This document shows positions 29,638 through 40,302 of a DNA stretch of 64,000 nt, in pieces. A program made the translations under genes and the position numbers. Below the pieces are notes generated by a model. The model was given only the letters and a program-made list of their open reading frames with translations. It did no database searches and was not told where the DNA came from. The DNA is from Streptomyces sp. V3I8 (GTDB lineage: Bacteria > Actinomycetota > Actinomycetes > Streptomycetales > Streptomycetaceae). The stretch is taken from the NCBI RefSeq assembly GCF_030817535.1, contig NZ_JAUSZL010000002.1, forward strand, positions 5,022,001-5,086,000, written 5' to 3'. Position 1 is the stretch's first letter, and every line of letters starts with the position of its first letter.

Positions 29638-29673
29638 CGTGGGCCCCGGTTCCGTACGGAACCGGGGCCCACG
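29638..29673. terminator. Perfect 36-bp palindrome after nuoN
   Basis: Arms of 18 bp (CGTGGGCCCCGGTTCCGT and its exact complement) meet without a spacer. The palindrome lies 13 bp after the nuoN stop and about 140 bp before recQ, and it is the evident end of the 16-kb nuo transcript. Confidence 0.88.
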
Positions 29674-29813
29674 CCGTTCAGCGGGACGGTCCGGCATACG
29701 CGTTCCGCGGATACTCCGTCGCAGCCTGTGGACAACTCCGACGCTGTCGGTGCGGACCCCTATCGTGGACGCAGCGGTCGGGGCACGAGGTACGAGCAAC
29801 GAGGTACGGGACG

Positions 29814-31850
<2,037 letters not shown>

Positions 31851-31959
31851 CCGCGGCTCCCCCGGGGGACGCTCTCCCGGGGGCGGGGAACGAACGGCGC
31901 GCTCAGTCCGGACGCGCCCGTACCCGACCCGACACAGGACCGGGAGCCCCACGCACCTC

Positions 31960-32003
31960 AGGGGCGCGGGGAACTGCGCGACCGGTCCCCACCGGCCCGC
32001 GGA
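31960..32003 (+). repeat. Dispersed GC-rich repeat, copy after recQ
   Basis: The 15-bp core AGGGGCGCGGGGAAC is at 31960-31974. The following 25-30 bp (TGCGCGACCGG then a C-rich stretch) match the copies at 2.7 and 43.65 kb. It lies between the convergent recQ and fumarylacetoacetase genes. Upstream, 31858-31890 holds C-run/G-run hairpins (CCCCCGGGGG) that may terminate recQ. Confidence 0.75.
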
Positions 32004-32054
32004 TCCCCACGACCCCACATCCGTGAACACACCCCCGGGGGAGGGGGCGGCCCG

Positions 32055-33281
32055 TCACACGCCCGGTGTGACGCGTCCGCTCACCTCGCCGAGCCCCACC
32101 CGCGTGCCGTCCGGGCCGGGGGCCCACGCGGTCAGGGTCACGACGTCGCCGTCCTCCAGGAAGGTCCGCTTCCCGGAGGGCAGTTCGAGCGCGTCCCGGC
32201 CGTTCCAGCTCAGCTCCAGGAGCGAGCCCCGTTCACGCTCCGAGACCCCGCTCACGGTGCCCGACCCGTACAGGTCGCCGGTGCGCAGCGAGGCCCCGTT
32301 GACCGTCATGTGGGCGAGTTGCTGCGCGGCCGTCCAGTACATGGTGGAGAACGGCGGCTCGGACACCACATGACCGTTGACGGCGACGCGGATGCGCAGG
32401 TCGTAGCCGCCCGGCTCCTCGGCGGCGTCGTCCAGGTAGGGGAGGAGGAGGTGCGTGCGCGCCGGCGGCGCGATCCGGGCGTCCTCCAGCGCGTCGAGCG
32501 GGGTGATCCACGCCGACACCGACGTGGCGAAGGACTTGCCGAGGAAGGGCCCGAGGGGGACGTACTCCCAGGCCTGGAGGTCGCGGGCGGACCAGTCGTT
32601 GAGGAGGCAGAGCCCGAAGACGTGCTCGCGGAAGTCGGCGAGCGGCACCGGCCTGCCCATCGCGGAGGGCGCGCCGACGACGAAACCGACCTCCGCCTCG
32701 ATGTCCAGCCGGACGGAGGGGCCGAAGACCGGCGCCGGGTCGGCCGGGGCCTTGCGCTGCCCGGCGGGGCGTACGACGTCGGTCCCGGAGACCACGACGG
32801 TGCCCGACCGGCCGTGGTAACCGATCGGCAGATGCTTCCAGTTGGGGGTGAGGGAGTCCTCGGCGTCAGGACGGAAGATCCGGCCGACGTTCCGGGCGTG
32901 GTTCTCGGAGGCGTAGAAGTCGACGTAGTCGGCGACCTCGAAGGGGAGGTGCAGGGTCACCTCGGAGAGGGGGTGGAACAGGGGCGCGACGGTCTCCCGG
33001 TGGGCCGGCACCGTCACCCACGCGGTGAGCGCCCGCCGGACGTCCGACCACGCCGTGCGGCCGGCCGCGAGCAGCGGGTTCAGCGAGGGCCGGGCGAGCA
33101 GGGAGGCGTACGGGGAGCCGAGCGCGACCGCGGCGGCGCCCGCGTCGAGGACGTGGTCGCCCAACCGGACACCCACGCTCCGCTGATCGGAGCCCTCCGG
33201 AGAGCCGTTCAGGGAGAAGACGCCGTACGGAAGATTGTGCGGGCCGAAGGGATCGCCCTCGGGGACATCGAAGGGGGGCAT
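32055..33281 (-). CDS. fahA: Fumarylacetoacetase
   Basis: This 408-aa enzyme hydrolyses fumarylacetoacetate to fumarate and acetoacetate in the last step of tyrosine/phenylalanine (homogentisate) degradation. Metal and catalytic residues are present: D121 and H128 in DYVDFYASENHARN, the ExE pair in LDIEAEVGF, and the Asp of LLNDWSARDLQAWEYVPLGPFLGKSF. Length and start (MPPFDVPEGDPFG, as in the family) are normal. It stands alone; no homogentisate dioxygenase gene is adjacent. Confidence 0.93.
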   Translation of the reverse strand: MPPFDVPEGDPFGPHNLPYGVFSLNGSPEGSDQRSVGVRLGDHVLDAGAAAVALGSPYASLLARPSLNPLLAAGRTAWSDVRRALTAWVTVPAHRETVAPLFHPLSEVTLHLPFEVADYVDFYASENHARNVGRIFRPDAEDSLTPNWKHLPIGYHGRSGTVVVSGTDVVRPAGQRKAPADPAPVFGPSVRLDIEAEVGFVVGAPSAMGRPVPLADFREHVFGLCLLNDWSARDLQAWEYVPLGPFLGKSFATSVSAWITPLDALEDARIAPPARTHLLLPYLDDAAEEPGGYDLRIRVAVNGHVVSEPPFSTMYWTAAQQLAHMTVNGASLRTGDLYGSGTVSGVSERERGSLLELSWNGRDALELPSGKRTFLEDGDVVTLTAWAPGPDGTRVGLGEVSGRVTPGV

Positions 33282-33481
33282 GGGGTGCTGCCTCGCTTTC
33301 CGTGTGGGTGCAGCACACGTTACGGGGAGGGGCCGGGCGGGGGCAGTGCCTGAAGAGTTCGCAATGTCCGATTAAGGGTGGGTTCGGGTCCAGGGATGTG
33401 CGGGACACGTGGGGGACAGGTGCACGCCCGCCGCGGTCTCGCGCCACCTGCGGCGCGCCTTCGTCCGGCGGACCGGGGATC

Positions 33482-33806
33482 GACGTCGTCCGCGCCCCGC
33501 ACCTCGACCTGCCCCCCCAGAACTCGCCGCGGTCGTGCCCGACGGGCCGTCGTCGGGGCGGGCCGGTCCGCCCTGGAGGCGGCGGCGCTCGCCGCGCAGG
33601 CCGGCGCACAGGTGCGTGCGGTGGCGCGCGGAAAGGGGTCTGCCGCGTTCGGCGCGCCCCCGGCAGCAGCCGCGGCTGCGCCCGGGTCACTCTTCGGGCG
33701 GGCCTGGTCGTTGTGGACCCTCACCTCCTGCCCGCACCCGTACCGGTACCTGCCGTCCGCGGCCCGGCACTTCCTCGTCCGCCACCTCGCCGGACAGCGC
33801 GGCTGA
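33482..33806 (+). pseudogene. Remnant of an FAD/NAD(P)-binding oxidoreductase
   Basis: Three short pieces in successive frames read as one flavin-dependent monooxygenase-like protein: DVVRAPHLDLP, then PELAAVVPD after a shift in the C-run near 33515, then from about 33540 RRAVVGAGRSALEAAALAAQ (dinucleotide fold) continuing through FGAPP, GRAWSLW and YRYLPSAARHFLVRH to a stop at 33806. This order is what I recognise from FAD-dependent NAD(P)/FAD oxidoreductases of the Streptomyces FMO/lysine-hydroxylase-like group. The N-terminal FAD domain and the C-terminal third are absent. It is therefore a frameshifted, truncated relic. Identification is by pattern only. Confidence 0.55.
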
Positions 33807-34121
33807 ACATCCGGGACGGCCCGGGACGGCCCGGGGCGGCCCGGGGCGACCTTAAGGGGAACCGGCGGAGGAATGGAAGAAGAGCCTGAGGGAGGACCGG
33901 AGAGGGGCCGGACAGGGACCGGAGAGAGACCGGGAAAGGCCGCGGAAGGGAGGCGTGGGGAGGGGCGCGCGGCCGGTCGGCGCGGTGGCCGATTTGTCAT
34001 GGGATCGACCCCAACAGCCGGGGCCGGAGGGGGCGTACGGCGACGCGTGGGACGGTCGAGGTGCCGGACGACGTCCGGTTCGCGTCGAGTCGCTGGAGCA
34101 TTCGATCCGTATTCTCTGATC
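33807..34121. other. Gap before HAD gene with purine-rich tract
   Basis: No gene is recognised. From about 33865 to 33966 the top strand is strongly biased to purines, with GACCGGAGAG-type repeats. TATTCT at 34110-34115 ends six bases before the next ATG and may be a -10 box for a leaderless transcript. Confidence 0.45.
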
Positions 34122-34991
34122 ATGGCCGCACCGAATGCATATTCACTCATCGCCACTGACCTGGACGGGACGCTGCTGCGCGGCGACGACACCCTTTCGG
34201 ACCGGTCACGCACCGCGCTGGCGATGGCGGTCGGGGCAGGTGCCCGGCACCTCGTGGTGACGGGGCGCCCCGCTCCGCGCGTACGCCCGCTGCTGGAGGA
34301 ACTGGGCAGCCGGGGACTCGCGGTGTGCGGACAGGGTGCGCAGTTGTACGACGCCGGCGCGAACCGCATGGTGTGGTCCGTCACCCTCGACCGCGAGCTG
34401 GCCGAGGTGGCCCTCGGCAAGATCGAGGCGGAGGTCGGCGAGGTGTACGCGGCCGTCGACCAGGACGGCGTGGACGGCCTCACCCTCATCGAGCCGGGCT
34501 ACGAGATGCCGCACCCGACGCTCCCGGCGGTACGGGTGCTGCGGCGCGACGACCTCTGGACGCAGCCCATCAGCAAGGTGCTGCTGCGCCACCCCCTGCT
34601 GTCCGACGACGAGTTGGCGACCGCCGCGCGCGGAGCGGTGGGTTCCCTCGCCAGTGTCACGATGTCCGGCCCCGGTACCGTCGAACTCCAGCCATGCGGC
34701 ACCACGAAGGCGACGGGGCTCGCGTTGGCCGCCGAGCATCTGGGCCTGACGTCCGCGCAGACCGTCGCCTTCGGGGACATGCCCAACGACATCCCCATGT
34801 TCGACTGGGCGGCGCGCGGGGTCGCGATGGCCAACGCGCACCCCGAACTGAAGGCGGTCGCCGACGAGATCACCCTCTCGAACGAGGACGACGGCATCGC
34901 GGTGGTCCTGGAGCGGATGTTCTCCGACCGCCCCCGCCCCGGCCCCGGCCCCGGTACCGGCCGGGGCGCGGGTCCGGGTTCCGGTCAGTAG
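34122..34991 (+). CDS. Cof-type HAD-IIB phosphatase
   Basis: A 289-aa phosphatase of the haloacid dehalogenase superfamily with the large C2B cap. Motif I is DLDGT (13-17), motif II is VVTGRPA, the catalytic Lys is in PISKVLL, and motif IV is FGDMPNDIPMF followed by GVAMANAHPELK. Such proteins dephosphorylate sugar phosphates or flavin nucleotides; the substrate is not predictable. A Pro/Gly-rich tail (PGPGPGTGRG) is non-conserved. No ribosome-binding site precedes the ATG. Its stop overlaps the end of the convergent LysM gene by 7 bp. Confidence 0.87.
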   Translation: MAAPNAYSLIATDLDGTLLRGDDTLSDRSRTALAMAVGAGARHLVVTGRPAPRVRPLLEELGSRGLAVCGQGAQLYDAGANRMVWSVTLDRELAEVALGKIEAEVGEVYAAVDQDGVDGLTLIEPGYEMPHPTLPAVRVLRRDDLWTQPISKVLLRHPLLSDDELATAARGAVGSLASVTMSGPGTVELQPCGTTKATGLALAAEHLGLTSAQTVAFGDMPNDIPMFDWAARGVAMANAHPELKAVADEITLSNEDDGIAVVLERMFSDRPRPGPGPGTGRGAGPGSGQ

Positions 34992-35743
34992 GCCCCGAAG
35001 ACGTTGTCGATGGAGCCGTACCTGGCGGCGGCGTAGTTGCACGCGGCCGTGATGTTGGCGACCGGGTCGAAGGGGTCGAGCGACGTGCCGGACACGTGGT
35101 ACGCCGCGAAGGTGGGGTCGATGACCTGGAGGAGCCCCTTGGACGGCGTACCGGCGACCGCGTTGGAGTCCCAGTTGTTCATGGCCTGCGGGTTGCCCGA
35201 GGACTCACGGATGATGTTGCGGTGGATGCCGTCGTAGGTGCCCGGGATGCCCTGCTGGGCCATGACGTCCAGCGACTCCCGGATCCAGCCGTCGAGGTCG
35301 TCCGTGTAGGTCTTCGCGGTGGCCGGGGTGACGGCGGAGGCCGTGGTCGTTTCGGCCGCCGCGGCCGTCCCGGCCGGGGCGTCGGCGTTCTTCGTGCCCA
35401 CGGTCAGCTCGAGGCCCGGACGGATGAGCGCCGGGTCGTCGCCGATGACCGCGCGGTTGGCCTTGTACAGCTTCTTCCAGTCGCCCGTGGTGTGCGCCTT
35501 GGCGATCTTGGACAGGGTGTCGCCCCCGGCCACCTCGTACGTGACCAGCGAGACCTGCGGAACCACGGCCGTGGCCGCTTGAGCCGTCTGGGCCGCCTGA
35601 GCCGCGTGGGTCGGCTGTGCGGCGTGGGCGCCGGTGGCCCCCACGAGGGGGAGCGCGAGCGCGGCACCGCCGGTCCCCGCGGCGACGATGCCACGGGTGA
35701 GGGTGCTCGTTCGGGGACGGCGGTGCTTGCCTCGTGAGGCCAT
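34985..35743 (-). CDS. Secreted LysM / SLT-type transglycosylase
   Basis: A 252-aa cell-wall enzyme. The signal peptide covers about 1-42 (basic start, hydrophobic core, AHA-AQP). After an Ala/Gln/Thr linker there is one LysM domain (about 68-115, YEVAGGDTLSKIA then GLELTVG) and a C-terminal lytic-transglycosylase-like domain with the presumed catalytic E180 in IIRESSGNP and the block SKGLLQVIDPTFAAY. This resembles Streptomyces resuscitation and autolysin enzymes. GAGAGGA lies 8 nt before the ATG. A c-di-AMP riboswitch occupies the leader, so expression should respond to c-di-AMP, as for other Streptomyces wall hydrolases. Confidence 0.9.
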   Translation of the reverse strand: MASRGKHRRPRTSTLTRGIVAAGTGGAALALPLVGATGAHAAQPTHAAQAAQTAQAATAVVPQVSLVTYEVAGGDTLSKIAKAHTTGDWKKLYKANRAVIGDDPALIRPGLELTVGTKNADAPAGTAAAAETTTASAVTPATAKTYTDDLDGWIRESLDVMAQQGIPGTYDGIHRNIIRESSGNPQAMNNWDSNAVAGTPSKGLLQVIDPTFAAYHVSGTSLDPFDPVANITAACNYAAARYGSIDNVFGAY

Positions 35744-35760
35744 GACGCATTCCTCTCCGG

Positions 35761-35933
35761 CGCCTACGAGGTGAGCTGTCGGGTTCGGGCGGGAGCTGCC
35801 CGGCCGCGTGCTGTACGCGACTGCACCCCGAGCCGTTCCGGGATTCGGACCGGCGACTTACCTGGGTTCCCCGCTCCTGCCGTACGCGAGTGAATGGGTG
35901 ACTGGAATGTCCGGGCGGCGGCAGGATTAGGCG
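35761..35933 (-). ncRNA. ydaO/yuaA c-di-AMP riboswitch
   Basis: Read on the minus strand, this leader has the class signatures in order: CGCCTAATCCTG at the 5' end, GGCAGGAGCGGGGAACCCAG, GGTAAGTCGCC, CGGGGTGCAGTC, and near the 3' end CCGAACCCGACAGCTCACC followed by TCGTAGGCG. P1 closes perfectly (CGCCTA at 35933-35928 with TAGGCG at 35766-35761). It ends 17 nt before the ATG of the LysM/transglycosylase gene and directly precedes its Shine-Dalgarno sequence. The family binds c-di-AMP and normally switches expression off. Confidence 0.9.
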
Positions 35934-36667
35934 GTCCGTCCGGAGTGACGTGAACGTATGCGAGAGCACATGCCGCTAACAAGCCCCATATTCACGCCCC
36001 GGTGGTAATGACCAGCGAAGTCGACCGCGTATTCCTTGATCTATTCGGAATATGAACTTCAACTTGCTTTCTGCAAAGGGAAGTCGGGAGACCGGACAAA
36101 ATGATCACTTCGGACAGACGTGACTCAATTCACGGTCACGGAAAGGGGGTGGGGGAAGCGTATGGTCAATTCGGTCAAGAAGGTATCTTCGGGGCATTCC
36201 GAAGTGCGGAATCCGGCTATTCGCGGACAGGCCCGCCGGGTCCGCCCCGGCCACGCGCGTGTGGCGCTTGTTTCCGCCGTCGCGGGGAACGCGGAAGACC
36301 TCGTGGGTTCTCCTCGCGGCGAGGGGTGCGGGGCGGGGGTGTGGGGGCGTGCGGATGTGACGGGCCCGTTCCGGGGCGTGCCGGCTGTCCGGATCGCATC
36401 CGTCATACCGGTGGATCCGGAACATACCGCCGGTGATCCGACCGCGCCCGATCCGGTCCATGGGGGCAAAAGGGACCAGGTGGAGTGTGTCCGGCAGGGC
36501 GACGGCAGGTGACGGGCGGGCGCTCATCGTGATCGAAAGACGACCGGATACGCTGACTTGAGTGCCACCAGCGACACATCGACAAACGCCTACAGCACCG
36601 AGCGCACCCAGCACACCCAGAGCATCCAGAGACCGCCGTTGAGAGCGTCAGCAGACAGGAGACCCTC
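35934..36667. other. 734-bp intergenic region before polyprenyl synthase gene
   Basis: The left part (to about 36120) is AT-richer and should hold the riboswitch-gene promoter. A frame from ATG 36162 to the stop at 36512 has a plausible ribosome-binding site (GGGGGAAG) but only moderate third-position GC and no recognisable family, so I do not call it a gene. The right part (36590-36660) holds C/A-rich imperfect repeats (CACCCAG) just before the GTG start. Confidence 0.5.
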
Positions 36668-37678
36668 GTGACCGTCGTCGGGCCGTTCGGGCTGAGCGTG
36701 CGGGACCAGGCTCTCGAAGCCGATGTCCAGGCCGGACTGACGGCTGTCGAGGAGGGACTGCTCGAGGCCACCAAGAGCGAGGTCCCGTTCATCACGGAGG
36801 CCGCGCAGCACCTCGTGCGCGCGGGCGGCAAGCGGTTCCGGCCGCTGCTCGTGATGCTCGCCGCCCAGTTCGGTGACCCGTACGCGCCGGGCATCGTGCC
36901 CTCGGCGGTCGTGGTCGAGCTGACCCACCTCGCCACGCTGTACCACGACGACGTGATGGACGAGGCGGACGTGCGCCGGGGGGTGCCCAGCGCCAACAGC
37001 CGCTGGGACAACTCGGTGGCGGTCCTCACCGGCGACTTCCTCTTCGCGCGCGCCTCGCACATCCTGGCCGACCTGGGCCCCGAGGCCGTACGCATCCAGG
37101 CGGAGGCCTTCGAGCGGCTGGTCACCGGCCAGATCCTCGAGACGGCGGGACCGCGTGACGGCCGCGACCCGGTCGACCACTACATGGACGTGCTCGGCGG
37201 CAAGACCGGCTCGCTGATCGCGGTGGCCGGACGCTTCGGCGCGATGATGTCCGGCGCCGACGAGACGGTGGTCGACGTGCTGACGCAGTACGGGGAGCGG
37301 CTCGGCGTCGCCTTCCAGCTCGCCGACGACGTGCTGGACATCGCGAGCGACTCGCGCGAGTCCGGCAAGACGCCGGGCACCGATCTGCGCGAGGGCATCC
37401 CGACGATGCCCGTGCTGCGGCTGCGCGAGCGCGTGGAGCGGCTGGGGCTCGCGGAGGACATCGCCCTGTCCGAGCTGCTCGCCTCCGACCTGACGGACGA
37501 CGACCGGCACGCGGAGGCGCTCGCCAAGCTGCGCGTCCACCCCGCGCTGGACCAGGCGCGCCGCGACACCGTGCGGTACGCGGAGGACGCCCGCGCCACG
37601 CTGGCGCCGCTCCCGGAGTGCGACGCGAAGTCGGCCCTGGTGGAGCTGTGCGACGCGGTGGTGCACCGCGCGGGCTGA
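36668..37678 (+). CDS. Polyprenyl diphosphate synthase
   Basis: A 336-aa all-trans long-chain prenyl diphosphate synthase. It carries both Asp-rich magnesium sites, DDVMD (94-98) and DDVLD (220-224), with GGKRFRP (53-59) and GGKTGSL. The residues ahead of the first DDxxD (THLATLYH) are of the type seen in hepta- to nonaprenyl synthases. It should make the isoprenoid side chain of menaquinone (MK-9 type in Streptomyces). GTG 36668 follows AGACAGGAGACC. It is monocistronic and close to the nuo operon. Confidence 0.9.
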   Translation: MTVVGPFGLSVRDQALEADVQAGLTAVEEGLLEATKSEVPFITEAAQHLVRAGGKRFRPLLVMLAAQFGDPYAPGIVPSAVVVELTHLATLYHDDVMDEADVRRGVPSANSRWDNSVAVLTGDFLFARASHILADLGPEAVRIQAEAFERLVTGQILETAGPRDGRDPVDHYMDVLGGKTGSLIAVAGRFGAMMSGADETVVDVLTQYGERLGVAFQLADDVLDIASDSRESGKTPGTDLREGIPTMPVLRLRERVERLGLAEDIALSELLASDLTDDDRHAEALAKLRVHPALDQARRDTVRYAEDARATLAPLPECDAKSALVELCDAVVHRAG

Positions 37679-37920
37679 TCCGCGCGAGGTGCCTGTGCCT
37701 GCGCCTGTGCCCGTACGACCCCTACGGGTCCGGGGCGGTGCGGTCCGCCTGTGTCATACCGCAGGTGTACACGGAGTTGGCTCCGAGGTCTGACGCTCCA
37801 CGGCGGTCGATCTGGTCGAATGGGACACACCACTTCACAGGAGTTCGGGTGACAATGGCGGCCAGGGGTGGACGAGTGCGAGGACGGTAAGCCGCCGCCG
37901 ACGACGGAGGTAGGGCACAC

Positions 37921-39222
37921 ATGGCACCGTACGAATCCGACGACAGCACGACCGGGGACGAGGCCGACGACATGCGCGCCGGCCGGCGCAAAGCCGCGCG
38001 GTACGTCGTTCCCGTCACGGTGGTGGGGCTGGCTGCGGCGACCATCGGGCTGGTCCCGGCGTTCGCGGGCTCCGGCGATCCCGACCTGCCGGAGGTCAGC
38101 GCCCAGCAGCTCATCGAGAAGATAGCCGCCTCGGACGTGCAGCAGCTGTCCGGCACGGTGAAGATCAGTACGGACCTGGGCCTGCCGGACCTCGGGGGCC
38201 TGGAGAGCAGCCTCGGCGGTGCGACGGCCGGCGGGGGCGGCGGCTCCGGCTCGTCCGCGGACCCGTCGTCCAAGCTGCTGGAACTGGCGTCCGGCACGCA
38301 CACGCTGCGGGTCGCGTCCGACGGCGAGAACAAGCAGAAGCTGTCGCTCCTCGACAAGGCCGCCGAGTACAGCGTGATCCACAACGGCGACGAGGTGTGG
38401 GCGTACGACAGTGCGTCGAACGAGGTCTACCACACCGGGGACGCCTCCTCCGGATCCGCCGACTCCTCCGGAAAGGGGGCCGGGGACAGGGCGAAGGACG
38501 TGCCGGCCACGCCCGGGGAACTGGCCGAGGAAGCGTTGAAGGCGGCCGACGACACGACGTCCGTGACCGTCGACGGCACGGCGCAGGTCGCCGGCCGTGA
38601 CGCCTACAAGCTGCTGATCAAGCCGAAGCAGTCCGGTTCGACGGTCGGCGCGATCTCCGTCGCCGTGGACGCGAAGACCGGTCTGCCGCTCAAGTTCACG
38701 CTCACCCCGGCGAGCGGCGGCGCGGCCGTCGTCGACGCGGGCTTCACCGAGGTCGCCTTCTCGAAACCGGCCGCGTCCACCTTCGACTTCACCCCGCCCA
38801 AGGGCGCGAAGGTCACCGAGGGCGACGAGCCGGCGTCCGGCGGCTCCGCCGACAAGGGCGACAAGCACGGCAAGCACGACAAGGGCAACAAGGGCAACAA
38901 GGGTGACGAGGCGCGTCCCGAGGGTGCCGGAGGCATCGGGGGCCTGGGCGGGGAGTTCCAGGGCCTGAACGTCCTGGGCGAGGGCTGGGGCTCCATCGCC
39001 CGGTTCGACACGGGCGGCGAGGGCCTGCCGTCCCAGGGGTCCGGCGGCGGCGACGCGGGCCGGTTCCTGGACTCGCTGGGTGACCAGGTGAGCGGCCGGT
39101 TCGGCTCGGGCACGGTCTTCTCGACACGCCTGGTGAACGCGCTGATCACGGACGACGGCAAGGTCTACGTGGGTGCGGTCACCAAGGACGCGCTGGTGAA
39201 GGCGGCCGACGCGGCGAAGTAG
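37921..39222 (+). CDS. LolA-like secreted/membrane-anchored protein
   Basis: A 433-aa protein with an N-terminal transmembrane anchor or signal (about 30-50, after RRKAARYVV). The following region folds like periplasmic lipoprotein carriers: LSGTVKISTDLGLP, HTLRVASDGENKQKLSL, YSVIHNGDEVWAYDSASNEVYH, RDAYKLLIKPK, VAVDAKTGLPLKFTL. A Lys/Gly/His-rich linker (about 300-325) leads to a C-terminal module ending in SALITD-like strands (RLVNALITDDGKVYVGAV). There is no lipobox, and there is no outer membrane to serve. It is probably an extracytoplasmic sensor or carrier. GGAGG lies about 12 nt before the ATG. The ABC transporter genes lie 87 bp downstream. Confidence 0.75.
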   Translation: MAPYESDDSTTGDEADDMRAGRRKAARYVVPVTVVGLAAATIGLVPAFAGSGDPDLPEVSAQQLIEKIAASDVQQLSGTVKISTDLGLPDLGGLESSLGGATAGGGGGSGSSADPSSKLLELASGTHTLRVASDGENKQKLSLLDKAAEYSVIHNGDEVWAYDSASNEVYHTGDASSGSADSSGKGAGDRAKDVPATPGELAEEALKAADDTTSVTVDGTAQVAGRDAYKLLIKPKQSGSTVGAISVAVDAKTGLPLKFTLTPASGGAAVVDAGFTEVAFSKPAASTFDFTPPKGAKVTEGDEPASGGSADKGDKHGKHDKGNKGNKGDEARPEGAGGIGGLGGEFQGLNVLGEGWGSIARFDTGGEGLPSQGSGGGDAGRFLDSLGDQVSGRFGSGTVFSTRLVNALITDDGKVYVGAVTKDALVKAADAAK

Positions 39223-39247
39223 CCCTGCCGGGCCCCGCGGACACCCT

Positions 39248-39264
39248 GCCGCCGTCCTGGCGGC
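39248..39264 (+). terminator. Small hairpin between LolA-like and ABC genes
   Basis: GCCGCC-GTCCT-GGCGGC forms 6-bp arms inside an outer CCCTGC/GCAGGG pairing. It could reduce read-through from the LolA-like gene into the transporter operon. Confidence 0.35.
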
Positions 39265-39309
39265 GGGGCCGAGCAGGGAACCGTCAGGTGTCCCCGGGGG
39301 CAGGACGGG

Positions 39310-40302
39310 ATGAGGGAGTCGATGGCGGAACGGTCCACCGAGGGCGCGGGCGCGGATGGGGGCGGCACGGGTGAGACCGTGATCGCCACCCGTGGGCTGA
39401 CCAAGCGCTACCGGGGTGGACAGCTCGCCGTCGACGGCCTCGACCTGTCCGTCCCGGCGGGCAGCGTCTTCGGCTTCCTCGGGCCGAACGGCTCCGGCAA
39501 GACGACCACCATCAGGATGCTGATGGGGCTGATCCAGCCGACCTCCGGGACGGCCCGCGTACTGGGCAGGCCCATGCCGCGCGCCACCCGGACCGTGCTG
39601 CCGCACGTGGGCGCGCTCATCGAGGGCCCCGCGCTCTACGGCTTCCTCTCCGGCCGGGACAACCTCCTGCGGTACGACTGCGCGGATCCGGTCGCCGACC
39701 CGCGCACCCGGCGTGCCCGCGTGGCGACGGCGCTCGACCGGGTCGGGCTGACGGCCGCCGCGGGCAAGAAGGCGAAGGCCTACTCGCTCGGGATGAAGCA
39801 GCGGCTCGGACTCGCGGCCGCGCTGCTGCAGCCCCGCGAACTGCTCGTACTGGACGAGCCGACCAACGGACTCGACCCGCAGGGGATGCGGGAGATCCGC
39901 TCCCTGGTGCGCGAGCTGGCGTCGGACGGTACGACCGTGTTCCTCTCCTCGCACCTGCTCGACGAGATCGAGCAGGTCTGCACGCACGTCGCGGTGATGG
40001 CACAGGGCCGCCTGATCACGCAGGGCCCGGTGGCCGAGCTGGCGGCGGGCGCGCGCGGCCGGCTCGTCGTGACCACGCCCGATCCGGGCGACGCGGCCCG
40101 GGTGCTGAAGGAGCAGGGCATGAACGATGTCGTCGTCACCGAGGACCGGGTGAGCGCCGATCCACCGGAACGCGACCTCGCCGAGGTGAACGCGGCCCTG
40201 GTCGCGGCGGGCGTCCGGGTCCGCGGCTTCGGCGTCGAGCGGGCCTCGCTGGAGGACGCGTTCGTGGCGCTCACGGGGGAGGGATTCGATGTCGCGGGCT
40301 GA
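39310..40302 (+). CDS. ABC transporter ATP-binding protein
   Basis: A 330-aa ATPase of the DrrA/CcmA exporter type. Walker A GPNGSGKTT is at 58-66, the signature YSLGMKQR starts at 158, and Walker B LLVLDEP is at 178-184, followed by the D-loop and H-loop (FLSSHLLDEIEQV). The C-terminal part (after residue 240) is the extra regulatory domain seen in such exporters. ATG 39310 is used; ATG 39322 is equally possible. The stop overlaps the permease start by 14 bp, so both are one operon. The exported substrate is unknown. Confidence 0.9.
   Translation: MRESMAERSTEGAGADGGGTGETVIATRGLTKRYRGGQLAVDGLDLSVPAGSVFGFLGPNGSGKTTTIRMLMGLIQPTSGTARVLGRPMPRATRTVLPHVGALIEGPALYGFLSGRDNLLRYDCADPVADPRTRRARVATALDRVGLTAAAGKKAKAYSLGMKQRLGLAAALLQPRELLVLDEPTNGLDPQGMREIRSLVRELASDGTTVFLSSHLLDEIEQVCTHVAVMAQGRLITQGPVAELAAGARGRLVVTTPDPGDAARVLKEQGMNDVVVTEDRVSADPPERDLAEVNAALVAAGVRVRGFGVERASLEDAFVALTGEGFDVAG

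Noticed and set aside
36162..36512. Possible 116-codon gene before the polyprenyl synthase (MVNSVKKVSSGH...)
   Set aside because: A reasonable ribosome-binding site exists, but third-position GC is only moderate and no family or coupled neighbour supports it.
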